Positions 21,243 to 33,540 are shown, numbered from the stretch's first letter. The stretch: DNA of 62,000 nucleotides from Chrysomallon squamiferum (GCA_012295275.1 CM022677.1:4270553-4332552), one strand, 5' to 3'. Notes: generated from the sequence alone by a model not told the origin. Numbers and translations: made by a program.

Positions 21243-21535
21243 GAAGAAGTTAATAGTTCCCTTAAGAAGAAATAATAATAATAATAATAAATTAATTAAT
21301 TAATAGAAACAAAAAATTCTGTAAAACAATAGATAGTTCATTTATACAGATACAAAATTATTTTTCCTCAGTGTAGTTACGGCCATGGTATGTATGTAAT
21401 ATGTATATTGCAATCGGACATTTTATTCAGATCATTTTGTACAGAAATTAATTATTAATCTAATTAGTAAGTTAAAAGCCTGGTTTAACTTGTGGTACAT
21501 ATAAAAATAATGTGTTATATAATAAAACAGCTGAC
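20496..21535. other. Noncoding sequence with (AAT)n
   Basis: Contains poly-A at 20522-20540 and (AAT)n at about 21161-21240. No gene recognised on either strand. Confidence 0.5.
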
Positions 21536-21618
21536 GAAATCCCCACGAATGTGTCAACTGCGCATGTGCGAAAAAGTCTCATGGCGATACTGGAGCGCAA
21601 ATAACTGCATCGATCGAA
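21536..21618 (+). promoter_or_regulatory. Candidate innexin promoter and 5' UTR exon
   Basis: CTGCGCATGTGCGAA at about 21558-21572 closely resembles an NRF-1 site (GCGCATGCGC), in a local GC-richer island. It is followed by CGATCGAAG and a strong donor GTAGGT at 21619. The next acceptor on the plus strand is at 22084, in front of the exon with the start codon. Together these suggest a TATA-less promoter with a noncoding first exon. Confidence 0.5.
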
Positions 21619-21855
21619 GGTAGGTTGAAAAACTACTTCTTGAGCTGAAATCTCGCTGATGATTTTCCAAAACATGTTCAGTTTTAACTTTTGTATCCGT
21701 GGTAAATCAATGAATGTCTCTTTTGGGGTCTTTTAATAGATGAATTAATAAAAAACGGGCGAGGAAAATTTCAGTAAAACAAAATTAGTCACCAACATTA
21801 CAACTTTAAAAGTGCTAATTATAATTATTATATTAATATATTTTTTTTTTTTTTT

Positions 21856-21894
<39 letters not shown>

Positions 21895-22084
21895 AAGTTA
21901 TTTCAGATTTTACAGTTTGAGATGGATAAATAATAAAAGAGTCTTCGAAATAATATTTTAACCTTAAACCTGTTAACGTACACTATTTATTTTCGACATA
22001 CATTTATTAAAGTATAATAAATTATAATACATTTTTGTAATAATGAACGTTTGTTAATGTATTTTTAATGTTAAATTATTTCAG
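21619..22084 (+). other. Presumed 5' UTR intron with poly-T
   Basis: AT-rich, with poly-T at about 21841-21889, ending in AAATTATTTCAG. Confidence 0.45.
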
Positions 22085-22134
22085 TTAAAACGGAATCAAC
22101 AGAAAGTGATATAACCTGAAATAAGAGTCATGTC
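22085..22134 (+). CDS. Innexin start-codon exon (5 coding bases)
   Basis: A 50-base exon bounded by ATTATTTCAG and GTAAGT. Its only coding bases are ATGTC at 22130-22134. Joined to the exon at 23758 it gives MSVSSILGGFATFSKL, in frame and in the style of an innexin N terminus (M-LGxFxSLSKL). Start is chosen because it supplies the only initiator in phase with the innexin frame. Confidence 0.7.
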
Positions 22135-23757
22135 GTAAGTATTACATTTTTATTTTTTTCTAAATTTTTATTTTTTATTTTTCATTATTTTAGTCGTCAG
22201 AAAATAAAAATATTTGGAAAATTAATATAAAGTGTTTTAGAATAGGTTGAGTAAAATATAAATTAAAGGGAAGCAATCTGACAGGTGGTGAAAAGGAAAT
22301 TATATCTAAGTACTGAGGCCCATAAAAGGCTAACTTTCTGATTCTCTTTAAGGAAAGAAATTTTAGCTTCATATTTTTAGGCTAGATTATTACTAAAACT
22401 ATCTGACAGAACTGATTTGGTTATAAAACACAAATGTTCACTGACAGATGTAGTGTTGTGCATAAGTTTGATGATGCACACAGCTAACTCCCTAGTTTTA
22501 TGTCCCCTCCTCTCCCCCACCCCAACCAAAAAAAAACCCAAACTAGGAAATGTGAAAAAGAATCATATTTTAAATATTTAAAAAATAAATTAAAATTGAC
22601 AAATAAATCTTTTATTCAAATTAAATATAAATGAACTACATTGATTATTTGTAATTTCAGTGTTTGAAATGAACTCTCTTGTAAGAAATGTTTTTTAAAA
22701 CTTTTTCTTTTTTTCACCTAAAATGAGAGATTTCTTTTTTCTGTACTAATTAAACCAAAGTGAGTTAATCTCTCTTGTGACTTAGACGTGTTTTTATTAA
22801 TTTAAGCTTTGCAAATGCAATGATAAGTTGTATGCAGTGTAAACTGTAGAGAAGACATCCTTTCTGACCATCAGCAAAGTCTAGATTGTTTTCAGACAGA
22901 AATGTAGTTTCTGCAGCTGTAACAAGTATGACGAGGTCAATAATTTCATGTTTAATTTTGATATATCCTTTTGGTTTATATTGTATTATTTTCATCATCA
23001 AGCTATATAAAACTGGATTCATCAAATATCAAAACTTTTTTTGTAAGAATGCTAAAAAAACCTTTAAATACAGTGCTTGCAGTTTAAATGAAACATAATC
23101 AGTATATAGCATAACTTAACCTGATAATACAGTTTTTAAAAGTGAATCACAAATTTTCCAACAGTTTAGTTAGTGAAAGATTTGTTAGTGTCACGTGATC
23201 ACTTACTGCTGCTTTTTTGTTTTGTCTTCACAGTTTTCATTTAACACTCTCTCTCGTTTGTTTTGTCTTCATACACACAGTTTTAACACTCTCTCTGGTT
23301 TATTTAAAATAAAAAAATAGCAGTGAGGTACAATCACATTCAAACAAGGTTTCAGGACTGTAAAATAGGTTAATGATTTCAGATGTGTGATATGTTAAGT
23401 AGTCTGGATTAATTCTTCATTTTGAAATGTGTTTCTGTAACCAAGAGTCTGGAAGCATTTTCTCATCACTTTAGTATTTCAGGTTTATTCCTGCATCTTT
23501 GTCACCTAATAACAAACCAGAGAACAAATTTTATATACATATAAATGTGTGTATAAATGTTGTTATAACTTTTGCAAAACCTATTGAGTTGATGTTCTTA
23601 ACCATTGTTGCTTGAAATGATACAAGAAATAAATATCAAAAATATTTTATTTAAGAAAAACATTTTAGATTAAGTTAGAAACTCTAGCTGTTAAATTTAA
23701 AACATATATCTCTTTTTATTCTTTTATTTATTTTATTATGTATTGAAATTATTTCAG
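22135..23757 (+). other. Innexin intron 1
   Basis: AT-rich intron from GTAAGT to TATTTCAG. It has a 43-bp imperfect direct repeat at about 23213-23302 (TTTGTTTTGTCTTCA..CACAGTTTT..AACACTCTCTCT). The opposing reading frames at 22765-23098 show no known protein. Confidence 0.6.
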
Positions 23758-24959
23758 TGTGAGCTCTATTCTGGGAGGCTTTGCGACATTCTCCAAGCTC
23801 AGCTCAAGTAAGGATGATGACTGGGTGGACCGGTTCAATCATCTGTACACTGTTGTGTTGCTGGCTGCTGGTGTCCAGCTCATTTCACAGCGTCCATGGT
23901 CGCGTTTACTAAATCATTCTGCTGGGTGAATGGCACGTACTACGTCCCGATACACGAAGGAATCCCAGACAAGCACTCTGAGAGAGAGGAGCGACACCTG
24001 CCCTACTACCAGTGGGTGCCTGTCATTCTCTTGTTCATGGCTTTCCTCTTCAAGCTGCCTGCTGTCATGTGGCGTCTGCTGAGTACAAATTGTGGAATCA
24101 GTTTGGAGCAGGTTGTGAACATCATCACAGAGCTGCAGCTGAGTTCAGCTGAGAAGAGAGACGAGACAACAAAGCGAGTGGTACAGTACATGAGCAGGTT
24201 GTGAACATCATCACAGAGCTGCAGCTGAGTTCAGCTGAGAAGAGAGACGAGACAACAAAGCGAGTGGTACAGTACATGAGCAGGTTGTGAACATCATCAC
24301 AGAGCTGCAGCTGAGTTCAGCTGAGAGAAGAGAGACGAGACAACAAAGCGAGTGGTACAGTACATGAGCAGGTTGTGAACATCATCACAGAGCTGCAGCT
24401 GAGTTCAGCTGAGAAGAGAGACGAGACAACAAAGCGAGTGGTACAGTACATGAGCAGGTTGTGAACATCATCACAGAGCTGCAGCTGAGTTCAGCTGAGA
24501 AGAGAGACGAGACAACAAAGCGAGTTGTACAGTACATGAGCAGGTGGCTGGAGATAAAGAAAAGCTACAAAAAAAAGAGTTTTCTTCAGCACTTGTCTAA
24601 ATGTTTCGTGTTTCTCTCACAGAAACACGCAGGGATGTATCTAACTGGGCTCTACATGTTCATAAAGCTTCTGTACGTTGCAAATGTCGTGGGCCAGTTT
24701 TTCCTTCTGAATGCTTTTCTTGGAGAATGGTACAGCGTGTATGGTTTAGAAATCGTGTCGGGCTTGATAAATGATCATTCGTGGACTGAATGGACTGGCA
24801 AAGAAATTTGCTGATCAGTATCTCTGTGACGACGGAGTCTTTGTTCTGAGACTGATTGTGAAAAACACGAGTGAAATTCTCTTTTCTGATGTAATTAAAA
24901 GTTTGTGGTTAACTTACAAAAATAAACGCAGTAAAATAGAAGCAGAGACATCACTGTGA
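23758..24959 (+). pseudogene. Innexin main exon, disrupted
   Basis: Gap-junction/hemichannel protein of invertebrates (pannexin superfamily, four membrane spans). Recognised blocks: ILGGFATFSKLSSSKDDDWV and DRFNHLYTVVLLAAGV (N terminus, TM1); AHFTASMVAFTKSFCWVNG, TYYVPIHEGIP and the signature YYQWVPVILLFMAFLFKLPA (end of loop 1, TM2); VVNIITELQL to VVQYMSRW (cytoplasmic loop); HAGMYLTGLYMFIKLLYVAN, VVGQFFLLNAFLG (TM3); and DDGVFVLRLIVKNT, SLWLTYKNKR (C terminus). Lesions: a deletion with frame change after GV that removes the first loop part with Cys-Trp; an 86-bp tandem array that inserts stops; and loss of loop 2 and TM4 between WTEWT and QYLCDDG. Stop at 24957-24959. Family is certain; function is lost as assembled. 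Confidence 0.9.
24115..24545 (+). repeat. 86-bp tandem array inside the innexin coding exon
   Basis: Five copies of a segment beginning GTGAACATCATCACAGAGCT and ending in ACATGAGCAGGTT, starting at 24115, 24201, 24287, 24375 and 24461. The spacing is 86, 86, 88 and 86; copy 3 has two extra bases. Because 86 is not a multiple of three, copy 1 ends in TTG TGA and the frame entering copy 5 is shifted by one. Copies are nearly identical. Confidence 0.95.
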
Positions 24960-27232
24960 AGAGAAATGTGTAAGAAGAAACTTAAAACTGGACAGATAGC
25001 AATTTGACTTATCAACAAAAAAACACTGTAGTCTTAGTTGCCAATATATGTTTGTTAATATATATATATATGGAAATTCTGTCTTCTTCCAATTTCTCAA
25101 AAATTGTATTTGCCAAGCAGTGTACACCATTTTTGTTGATTTGAATATATATATATATATATCATCTCCAGATCTGATTGCAAATTGTTTAATAACAGGG
25201 ATTATTTCTCCTTTATTTTATTACATTATTAAAAGAAAGGGCTTTTGATTACATTTTATTTCTTTTGTAAAGTTATTGGTGTTTTTTTGTTGTTTTTTTT
25301 AATTTATTATTTTATTTGCTGGTCTTTGACAAGTAAATAAAATAAATTTTTTTTTAAATAATATATATTAAGTTTTTATTTCATGAGCAAAGTTAATCAA
25401 AGAGTAAAATGATCAGTATAAATTAATATTATCAAATCATTAAGAATTCTATGAATTCTTTAGTTGATTTTTTTATTTTATTTTTTCTTCGTGTAAGTTT
25501 TGAAATATACCAGACAACTATTGTTTTCACCTTTTTAATTTGTCTTTTGTTATTTTACATTATTAAAAAGAAACAGCTTTTGATTACATTTTCTTTTCTT
25601 TTGTAAAGTGGTTGTTTTTTTTTTTTTTTTCTTGTTTTTTTCATTTATTATTTTATTTACTTGTCTTTTTACAGTAAAAAAAAAGAAAAATGATTTCAGA
25701 TTAAACTTTTCTGGTTTAGAAGATTTGGTAAATGTATATATATATATATATTTTTTTTTAAATTTTTTTTTTTCCTGAGTAAAGGCAATCAGAGTAAGAT
25801 GATTAGTATAAATATCTATTAATTATTAAATCATTAAGTATTCTGTGAATTCTTTTTTATTTTGAAAAGAAAAAGGTGAGATTATTTTTCTTTTAGGTAT
25901 GTAATGTTTGTTTCTTTACATACATATTTTAATATATAAAAAATATTTTTTAATTTTGTTACTGAGTATGAGTTTTTGGATTAAACTTTTGTTTGAAGAT
26001 TTGGTATAAATTAATATTAATTATCAAATCATTAAGAATTCTGTGAATTCTTTTCATTTTTTTTCAATTTTTTCATCATGTAAGTTTGTTATTAAGTACA
26101 AGTTTTTGGATTAAACTTTTCTCTGACGATTTGGTATAAATTAATACTAATTATCAAATCATTAAGAATTGTGTGAAGTTTTTGGATTAAACGTTTCTCT
26201 GGTTTCAGAATAAATTATTATTTTTTAAAGTATTTAATTTAGATCATTTTTCATTATCATACCATAAGTACTGGATGTACTGGCTTCATCTATTTAAATT
26301 TTCCTGTTATTGCACTGAAATGTAATTACTGAAATGTAATTACTAGAAGACTGCTTTTTATTCTTTTTTAACTTTGTTATATTTTCCTAATAAAAGTTTT
26401 AAAACATTATTTGGTTGTTTATCTCACATTAATATTTCCAGTGGCTGGTAAAACAGCATAGTTTTTGATAAATGAAGATATTAGCTGTAACAGGAAACAT
26501 TCTAAAATATACACTATGAAATATTGAGACAATAAGAGAAAAAACAACAACACAAATATTTTCTCTAATCATTTATTTTTAACAAAAACACAAATGAAAA
26601 TGCATTAAAAATATAAAAAAATTATTATTTTCCCATACAAAACTTAACATCATACCTTGATGCAAAAACAAGAGGAACAAATAAAAAATACTGAAAATTA
26701 TTACTGAGCATTCATGTGCGTATTTCACAACCATGTTTAAACAGTTGAAAGATATATGTTAATTTAAAATAAAAATGACTGAAATGGAACGAGAAAAGAA
26801 TATGAAAGAGGAAAAAAATGGTTAAATCAATTTAAATATTTTCATTTAAAAGAGAAAAATAACATAAATGAAATATTGCTAGAAGTTTACAATAAATTAT
26901 TTTAGGCTTATTTTATACCAAAAACATTATTTTAACATTATTTTATTAAATTACAACTTAATTAATCTTATGTATTACACATATTTATTATATTTCAAAA
27001 CATTTTTTTTTTTTTTTGACATAAGAAAAAAAAAGAAAAGAAAACAGAACACAACCCCCACCAAATCAACATGTTCTGTTTAAAACATTGATATTTGTTA
27101 CTCAGAATAATTCAGTAACAGAATTAACATTTATATATGAAGACTTTTAATGTTGATTTCAAAACTGCTGTAACCCAAATATTGCAAACATTTATCATTA
27201 AAAAAGAGAACTTTCAAGAAAACAAAAAGTTC

Positions 27233-27234
<2 letters not shown>

Positions 27235-27277
<43 letters not shown>
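27235..27277. repeat. (AAT)n microsatellite
   Basis: Simple trinucleotide repeat in intergenic AT-rich DNA. Confidence 0.95.
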
Positions 27278-27280
<3 letters not shown>

Positions 27281-27430
27281 TAAAATTATTAAATATTTAA
27301 GTACTGACTGTTAATGACATCTGAATGTAAGTTGTTTACACAAGCAGACACACCCTGCCTCACCAACACATGCACATCTAATGCACAGACACACAGAGGT
27401 AAATTCAGAGAGTTCACAGAATATGAACAA

Positions 27431-27474
27431 CTCTCTCTCTCTCTCTCCCTCCCTCTGTCCCTCCCTTCCCCCAG

Positions 27475-27513
<39 letters not shown>
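27431..27513. repeat. (CT)n / (CA)n compound microsatellite
   Basis: CT-rich stretch followed by (CA)n at 27477-27512. Overlapping frames on both strands are low-complexity artefacts. Confidence 0.9.
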
Positions 27514-27515
<2 letters not shown>

Positions 27516-29029
27516 ATGCACAAATCTAGGAAATGTTAAATAGTAAGTACATTTTTAATATAACACTTTTATCACATTCCAGATAAGAAAATAAAATACT
27601 ATTTAAAAAAAATAAAAAGTAAGGAACCAAGAAATGCATATAGTATTGAATATTCACTAGACATAATTAGCTGATATAATGCTGGTCAAAAGTTTCCAAA
27701 CAATATGGATGCCATCCATATTTTACTCATGTATTGTCAAAGATACATCTTAAAAACATTAAAACGGCTTTATAAAGTAAATTATTCACACAGCCTAGTA
27801 TCAACGAATAAAGTAAAATTAATATATTTTAAAAATGCCATCTTGAACATATAATAGACAAAATTTTCAATCAAGTTAGAAAACAAACAAATGAATTTTA
27901 AACAAAGAAAATAAAACATAACAACCTTTCAAACTACCATTTCTCATCAGATTGAGAATTTTATGGCAAAATTCTGTATTATCAAGAATGTAATTAAAAA
28001 CAAACAAAACTAAGGTAAAATAAAAAGTCCCATCTTATTAAAATTTAGCATATCTAATAATATTAAATAATAAAAATAGTAATAAAGTAAAACATAACAA
28101 TAATAATAATGATAAAAATGAAAATAATGATGATGATAATAAAAATAAAATAAGAGTTGTAAAAAAATTCAGTGAATGTGACAGTAAGTAAGAAAAGAAA
28201 AACACTACTCAAAACATTTAGTAACAATTATCTTCTTTTTCTAATTATAGAATACATTTCTTAATTATTATTTTATACTGAATTTTTTTTTTACGTTATT
28301 TTATATACCTGATTTTTTAATGATTTTTAAAAATATATAAATGTATTTAAATATGATTTCAGGGAAAAGTATGTGATCACTTTTGAACATGCTAATTTTG
28401 ATTTATTACATGATAATTGATAAATAAAACAATAACTCATCAGTATTAAATAATTTCTTATCACAGAAACATTCTTAATTTCAGTGAGATAATTAAGAAA
28501 AAAAGAAAAAAAAAAAAATAAAAAAAAAAAAAAAAACTGAAACTAAAGTATAAGAAATTATATATTGATAAATTTGTTTATTGTCGCTGTTGAGTCACTC
28601 CACTAAAGTATATTGATTAACATTTTGTTATAGACTATACCCTATGTTTTATTGACATGCACAAATATTTAAATCTTGTTAAAAAGAACACCTACATTTC
28701 ACTTGGTCAGTATAGAAATTTACTAAAATTATTTTCAATTTATATTAAAAAAAAAAAAAAATTAATAAATAATAAATAACTAACTAGTAAAAACATTATT
28801 TGCAAAAACATTTATTTTACATTATATTAATGAGCTGCATGTTGATGAATGTACAAATTTATAAAGATGAAGACAGATTTAAAATAACATAAAAATACAC
28901 TTTCTTCTCAAGACTCTGTATTTGAGGTAATATCTAGTATGACAGATATGAAATATGTAATATGTATTTACTTACAAAACCTATGAATCATTTTATTGGG
29001 TATTTCTTCAGGTCCTACACAACAAATTT

Positions 29030-29134
29030 TTATAATTCATCAGTTTCTGCTGTGAAAGAACACAAAGCCTTGTACAGACATCCTCCAGCACAGAACAGAA
29101 TTATAAAGTGTTTAACATCAGACTCAGCCAGCTC
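29030..29134 (-). CDS. Last exon of unknown gene
   Basis: Acceptor TTTATCTAG at 29135. One frame is open for 34 codons, reading ELAESDVKHFIILFCAGGCL then YKALCSFTAETDEL and TAA at 29030-29032. Strict splicing from exon 4 in the frame of exons 2-4 instead gives G-A-G-stop (TGA 29124-29126). The long frame follows from exon 4 if read one base over, so the true frame probably switches through an indel in the ACACACAC run of exon 4. Confidence 0.5.
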   Translation of the reverse strand, partial: ELAESDVKHFIILFCAGGCLYKALCSFTAETDEL

Positions 29135-30843
29135 CTAGATAAACAAACAAACAAGCAAATAAATAAATAAATAAATAAAAATAAATAAATAAATAAGTTG
29201 ATCAATAAAAATATATTTAAATACACCATAAATCAATAAACATATAAATAATATTGTATTAACATGGCAATAATGTATAAAAAGTAAATAAATAAATATA
29301 ATTACATTACATATAATATTCAAAAGTAACTAAAGTAAAGCTGATTTGTTGTGGAGTAATAACAACAGTATAAAATTAATATCATTATTAATGAATAAAA
29401 TTATACACCTAATCTATAGATATAACTCTCCCACTTCTCCCTCTCAGGTATTTCTACAACTTTCTAAAAATAAATAACAATTATCTATCAAGTAGACAGG
29501 ATCAGAAAGATAATTCTCTTATAAAAGCTTAAAAATTTAAGTTGTAATTTGAATAAAATAAAAATAAACAGTAACAACAAACAATAATAAAATAGTGTAG
29601 ATTAAAAGGAGTGACAATAATCATAAAAAAATATTAATTCAATTAAAAAAATTAAGTATGTCTTTTAAAAACAAACAATAATAAGAAAATCAAATATAAT
29701 GAAAGAATAATTCCTACTGCTAAAGTTTAAAGATCAAAGAAAAACAGATTTCAGTTTTTCTGGTCCATTTAATTTAGCAATGGCTTAATTAGGTTTAGAC
29801 AATAATAATAATAAGTAGGGATTTAAAAATAAGAAAATTAATAAACAAATGAGTAGGCTTTTTTAACCAAAACATAAACTAAAAATAAATATTTAAAATA
29901 CAATTTAACAGAGGATAATTTACAATATTACAGGCCTGTTTTAATAACTGATATTATAAATCTAGACGACAACAATAATGATGATGATGATGAAGAAATT
30001 TAAAATGAAGACATTTTAACTTATTTTTTATTTTAATTTATCTATATAATCAGAAAATATGAGATATGTAAAAGTAAACCTCACAGACTGAGTAAATTAG
30101 TGTAAAGTGCTGTCATACTCAGTCTGTCAGAATTTTTTGTGTGGATTACCGTGTGATTATTGAAAATAAATGAAAATGAAAATAAAATAATGATAATAAT
30201 GATGATATGATGATGATAATAATAAAGATAAAAATGCTAAAACAAAAAAAAAAAAAACAAGAATGTGTTTAAGTTAAAGAAAAATAAAGTCTAATATAGA
30301 TGACAGGCTGATGAAAATAGATGTGGATGACTAAATGAAGAAATGATAAACATGCTTTAAACTAATGGATGAAAAAATTGTCTAATTTTACTTATAAAAG
30401 TTGAACTTAATGAATATATGTGATGCTATAATGGACCTACTGTATTTTGTATATTCCAGTTTTAGTGGTACCAGCTTTTCCTAATAATAAAGTATAACAA
30501 TATTTTAACAAGCTTATATGTAAAGGATGACTTACCCAATATTTTATATTATTTTTTATTTTAATTGATCTATATAATCCAAAAAATATAAGAAATGTAA
30601 AAGTAAACCTCAAAGACTGAGTAAATTGGTGTAAAATGCTGATGTACACAGTCTGTTAGAGCTTTTTGTATGAAATAATAATGTTACAATAGAAAATAAA
30701 TGTAGAAGTAACTTTACTTATTATTGTACTTTCCTTGTACTAATCTGCTTTTCTTACTCTGTATTGAGAATACACGCAACACAAAAACTGAGAAGAATGT
30801 AAATTGATAGTTAAACAACTGAATTAATGTGTGTTTTTCATAC
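29135..30843 (-). other. Intron 4 of unknown gene
   Basis: AT-rich, with TAAA-type repeats at 29155-29200. Two copies of an approximately 125-bp sequence beginning TTATTTTTTATTTTAATT lie at about 30018-30145 and 30544-30675. No coding exon seen. Confidence 0.5.
30018..30675. repeat. 125-bp direct repeat pair
   Basis: Copies at about 30018-30145 and 30544-30675 share GTAAAAGTAAACCTCA.AGACTG, AGTAAATT.GTGTAAA.TGCTG and CAGTCTGT.AGA, about 85-90 percent alike by eye. Intronic. Confidence 0.8.
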
Positions 30844-30938
30844 CAGGTTTTTCAGAAACTTCTCTGTCTGTTCTGCTGTCTGTGTGTGTCCCATTCTGAA
30901 GTTTAGATAACAACAATTGTCTGTTTTGTGCTATGTGT
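30844..30938 (-). CDS. Exon 4 of unknown gene
   Basis: Acceptor TTTTTCAG, donor GTATGA. Joined in phase 2 to exon 3 it reads AIR-HIAQNRQLLLSKLQNG then THTDSRTDREVSEKP. In the +1 frame after the Gly the same bases read MGHTQTAEQTEKFLKNL, which continues in frame into the long open frame of the last exon. The shift point sits in GGGACACACACAGACAGC, a dinucleotide run prone to slippage or basecalling error. Helical, charged, no known domain. Confidence 0.6.
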
Positions 30939-31494
30939 CTGAAAAAGTAAAAACAAACAATTTATTTCTTTACTGTTTTTATTTAAACATTATTTACTGT
31001 TATATGTGCATATCAATACCATTTACTGATACAAATGAATGTTTGTAGACAAAAATATATTTCATCTATTAGATTTCAATTGTTCATACATGCATACACA
31101 GTCTGAGTTAATGAATAATTAAAAATAAATATTTAAAAAAATGGTCTAAAGTGGTTTACCAAAATATAAATGTAAATTCTGAATCAAAAAACAAATCAGT
31201 ATCTTTGAAAAATTAAATATTATAACCTGATTATTGATAAATATAAATGTTGCTAAAATATAACAAATATGAAATAAAGAAGAAATATTTTATTTAAGAA
31301 CATACACAGCTTGTTTTTACTAGTCCTTTCCATTTTAAAAGGTAAACAACAAAACAGCTAATGAAAAAGAAAACATGTTTCTGCAAAATGAACTGACACC
31401 CTTTTTAAACAAGAAACTAAAAATCTGTTTTTAATATACATTTTTCCAGAGAAAACAAAACACATACCTTGATCTTAGCAATATCAGGTGTGGA

Positions 31495-31612
31495 TCAACA
31501 GCTAGATTGTTAAATAACTTTATTAGTCCTCCATGTAGGACTGACCCTAGAACCCAACAAACTCTAACCACTGAGCCAGTCTATCCATCACTACAAACTT
31601 AACAAAGTGAAT
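31495..31612 (-). mobile_element. tRNA-derived SINE fragment
   Basis: On the minus strand TGGCTCAGTGGTTAGAG matches an RNA polymerase III A box, and GGTTCTAGGGTCAGTCC about 30 bases on resembles a B box (GGTTCRANNCC). These are the two internal promoter elements of tRNA-derived SINEs. It lacks a full tRNA cloverleaf, so it is not called a tRNA gene. Sits in intron 3 of the unknown gene. Confidence 0.6.
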
Positions 31613-32031
31613 TAAGTGAATACTTACGGAGAAGAGTTTGATTTGTTTAGTTCTTATTTAGTTTTGTTGTGTTGCTAATGACTACTTGGTGTTTTGTGAC
31701 ATCTGACCTCCCGTTACCATAGCGATATGCTGAATTAAAATTAATATAAATAATAATAAACCCTGCAATATAAGGTGTCTGTTAAAATAAATCTTTGTAA
31801 AAATTCCTTTAATATTAACTTTCTTTATTAGCAGCCTGGGAAATACTGACTATTATATACTTTAAAGCCTGAAATCATCCATTTTAAATAATAAACAAGT
31901 ATTTACCCAGGTAAAAGCATGTTCAGTATATACACTAAAACTGAATATTACAAATACCAATTTTTCATAAATTAATATAATAAAAGATGTAATACAATTT
32001 TGCACTTAGAACAAACATTTTTTTTTAAATA

Positions 32032-32037
<6 letters not shown>

Positions 32038-32109
<72 letters not shown>
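32038..32109. repeat. (AG)n microsatellite
   Basis: Pure dinucleotide run next to the left edge of the segmental duplication copy 1. An (AG)n run also lies about 300 bases left of copy 2 (45399-45459). Confidence 0.95.
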
Positions 32110-32111
<2 letters not shown>

Positions 32112-32914
32112 TCATGCAGTGACACTGTGTGAAGGGGTGGCAGTTCCAGTCTGGTAACAGGAAAGTTAAACATTTTAAAATACTGATGAAATATGAAGCT
32201 GCTTCTTTTGTTTTATAATATAGAAATAAACATTTACAACAAAATAATCACATTTACATAAATATGTATGTGTGTAATGTGTGTGGAAGTGCATGTCTAT
32301 GTGTTTGCATGATCACTTACTGATAAGTTATCTACAAACTGCAACTTCATATATTAAATTAAATTAAACTTCATTAGTTTCAGAATAATGAGAAATATGT
32401 AAGAAAACAAACTCAAATTCATCAGCTCAGAATTGTTCTCTTTTGCAATGGCAGCAGTACAAACTTTATTTAACCAGAAAACAACTGTGTCCTCAGTGTC
32501 TGATGGAAGTTCACTGGATGTGTTAAAAATTACATGTTTAATAGACAGGTTTAGCACAGACGTAACTTTCATGTACTGATTTTCTTGATATGGGACAAGC
32601 CTATATGTATGTGTTTGTGTATAGCAATGTTTTGAAACATTATAAAGAGTGAGTCTGGTTTTTATGATTTTCTTTAATTATAGTTGGCAATATAAACATT
32701 GAACATGTTCAAACCAAATGTACATATATTATATGTCCAAATAAATTTGTTCATAAGTTCTAGAGCTGCAGTTACTTCCCTTCATTCACCTGACACAATA
32801 CAAGCTTTGTTCTTTACATGGAAACTAAACTGAAAGTGAGTTATGGCCATGTCTCATACTGTAAGTCTGTATGCAGTCAAATACAAAATAAATAAAAATA
32901 AAAACTACACTTAC

Positions 32915-33000
32915 CTGATGGCTTGGACAGCAGGTTCTGCTGAAACAACTTCACTGGCATACGCCAACATCAGCACATCAATTAGAGCAATATGTTCATT
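32915..33000 (-). CDS. Exon 3 of unknown gene (intact copy)
   Basis: Acceptor TTACTTTTTCAG, donor GTAAGT. It is 86 nt and reads NEHIALIDVLMLAYASEVVS then AEPAVQAI plus two bases. It enters in phase 0 as exon 2 requires and leaves in phase 2 as exon 4 requires. Predicted helical, no known motif. Compared with the duplicate at 46981-47066 it has GCG TAT GCC where the other has ACA TAA ACC. Confidence 0.7.
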
Positions 33001-33351
33001 CTGAAAAAGTAACAATAAAAAAATAACAATAAAGATAATAAATAAATAAATAGTACTTCTGTTATAATTTAAATATCAATTTTACTGAGTAATGCACAAT
33101 CTTTATAATGATAATAACAAAAATAATTAATATCAGCAAATAAGTGATTATCATTACACTGTTTGATAATTAATAAACAATTGTTACAAAACTTATTTTA
33201 CTCTCTAAGACAAAAAAAATAAAATAAAAAACTCATGATGTAAATTCACTTTCTAGACAGCACCTGACTAAAACCGCAGTGACCTACATAAAATATTGTC
33301 CAAAAAAGAAGATTACCCTGCAACACAGTAACAGATCATCCTCATAATCAT

Positions 33352-33540
33352 AATAGCAATAATAATAATAATAATAATAATAAAGATAATAATCATGATG
33401 ATTGTGAAAATTAACAACAATAGTAACCACAACAACAACAACAATAATAGTAGTAGCAGTAGTAGTAGTAATAGTAATAATAATAGTAAAAATAACAATA
33501 ATAACACAACAATAACTATAATAATAATTTACTTTATACA
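33352..33540. repeat. Compound AAT/ACA/AGT trinucleotide repeat
   Basis: Imperfect trinucleotide tract inside segmental duplication copy 1; absent from copy 2 at the matching place, so it expanded after duplication. Asn-, Ser-, Leu- or Ile-rich frames over it are artefacts. Confidence 0.85.

Larger units (their letters stand above)
24960..29029. other. AT-rich intergenic region with degenerate tandem repeats
   Basis: No gene recognised. 25225-26200 contains several diverged copies of a phrase GTATAAATTAATATTAATTA / TCATTAAGAATTCTGTGAATT and of AAGAAACAGCTTTTGATTAC. (AAT)n at 27235-27277, CT- and CA-rich microsatellites at 27431-27512, poly-A near 28500-28536. AATAAA motifs are abundant and uninformative. 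Confidence 0.5.

Noticed and set aside
31495-31612. Possible tRNA gene on the minus strand
   Set aside because: A and B box-like motifs are present but no cloverleaf or acceptor stem; fits a SINE better.
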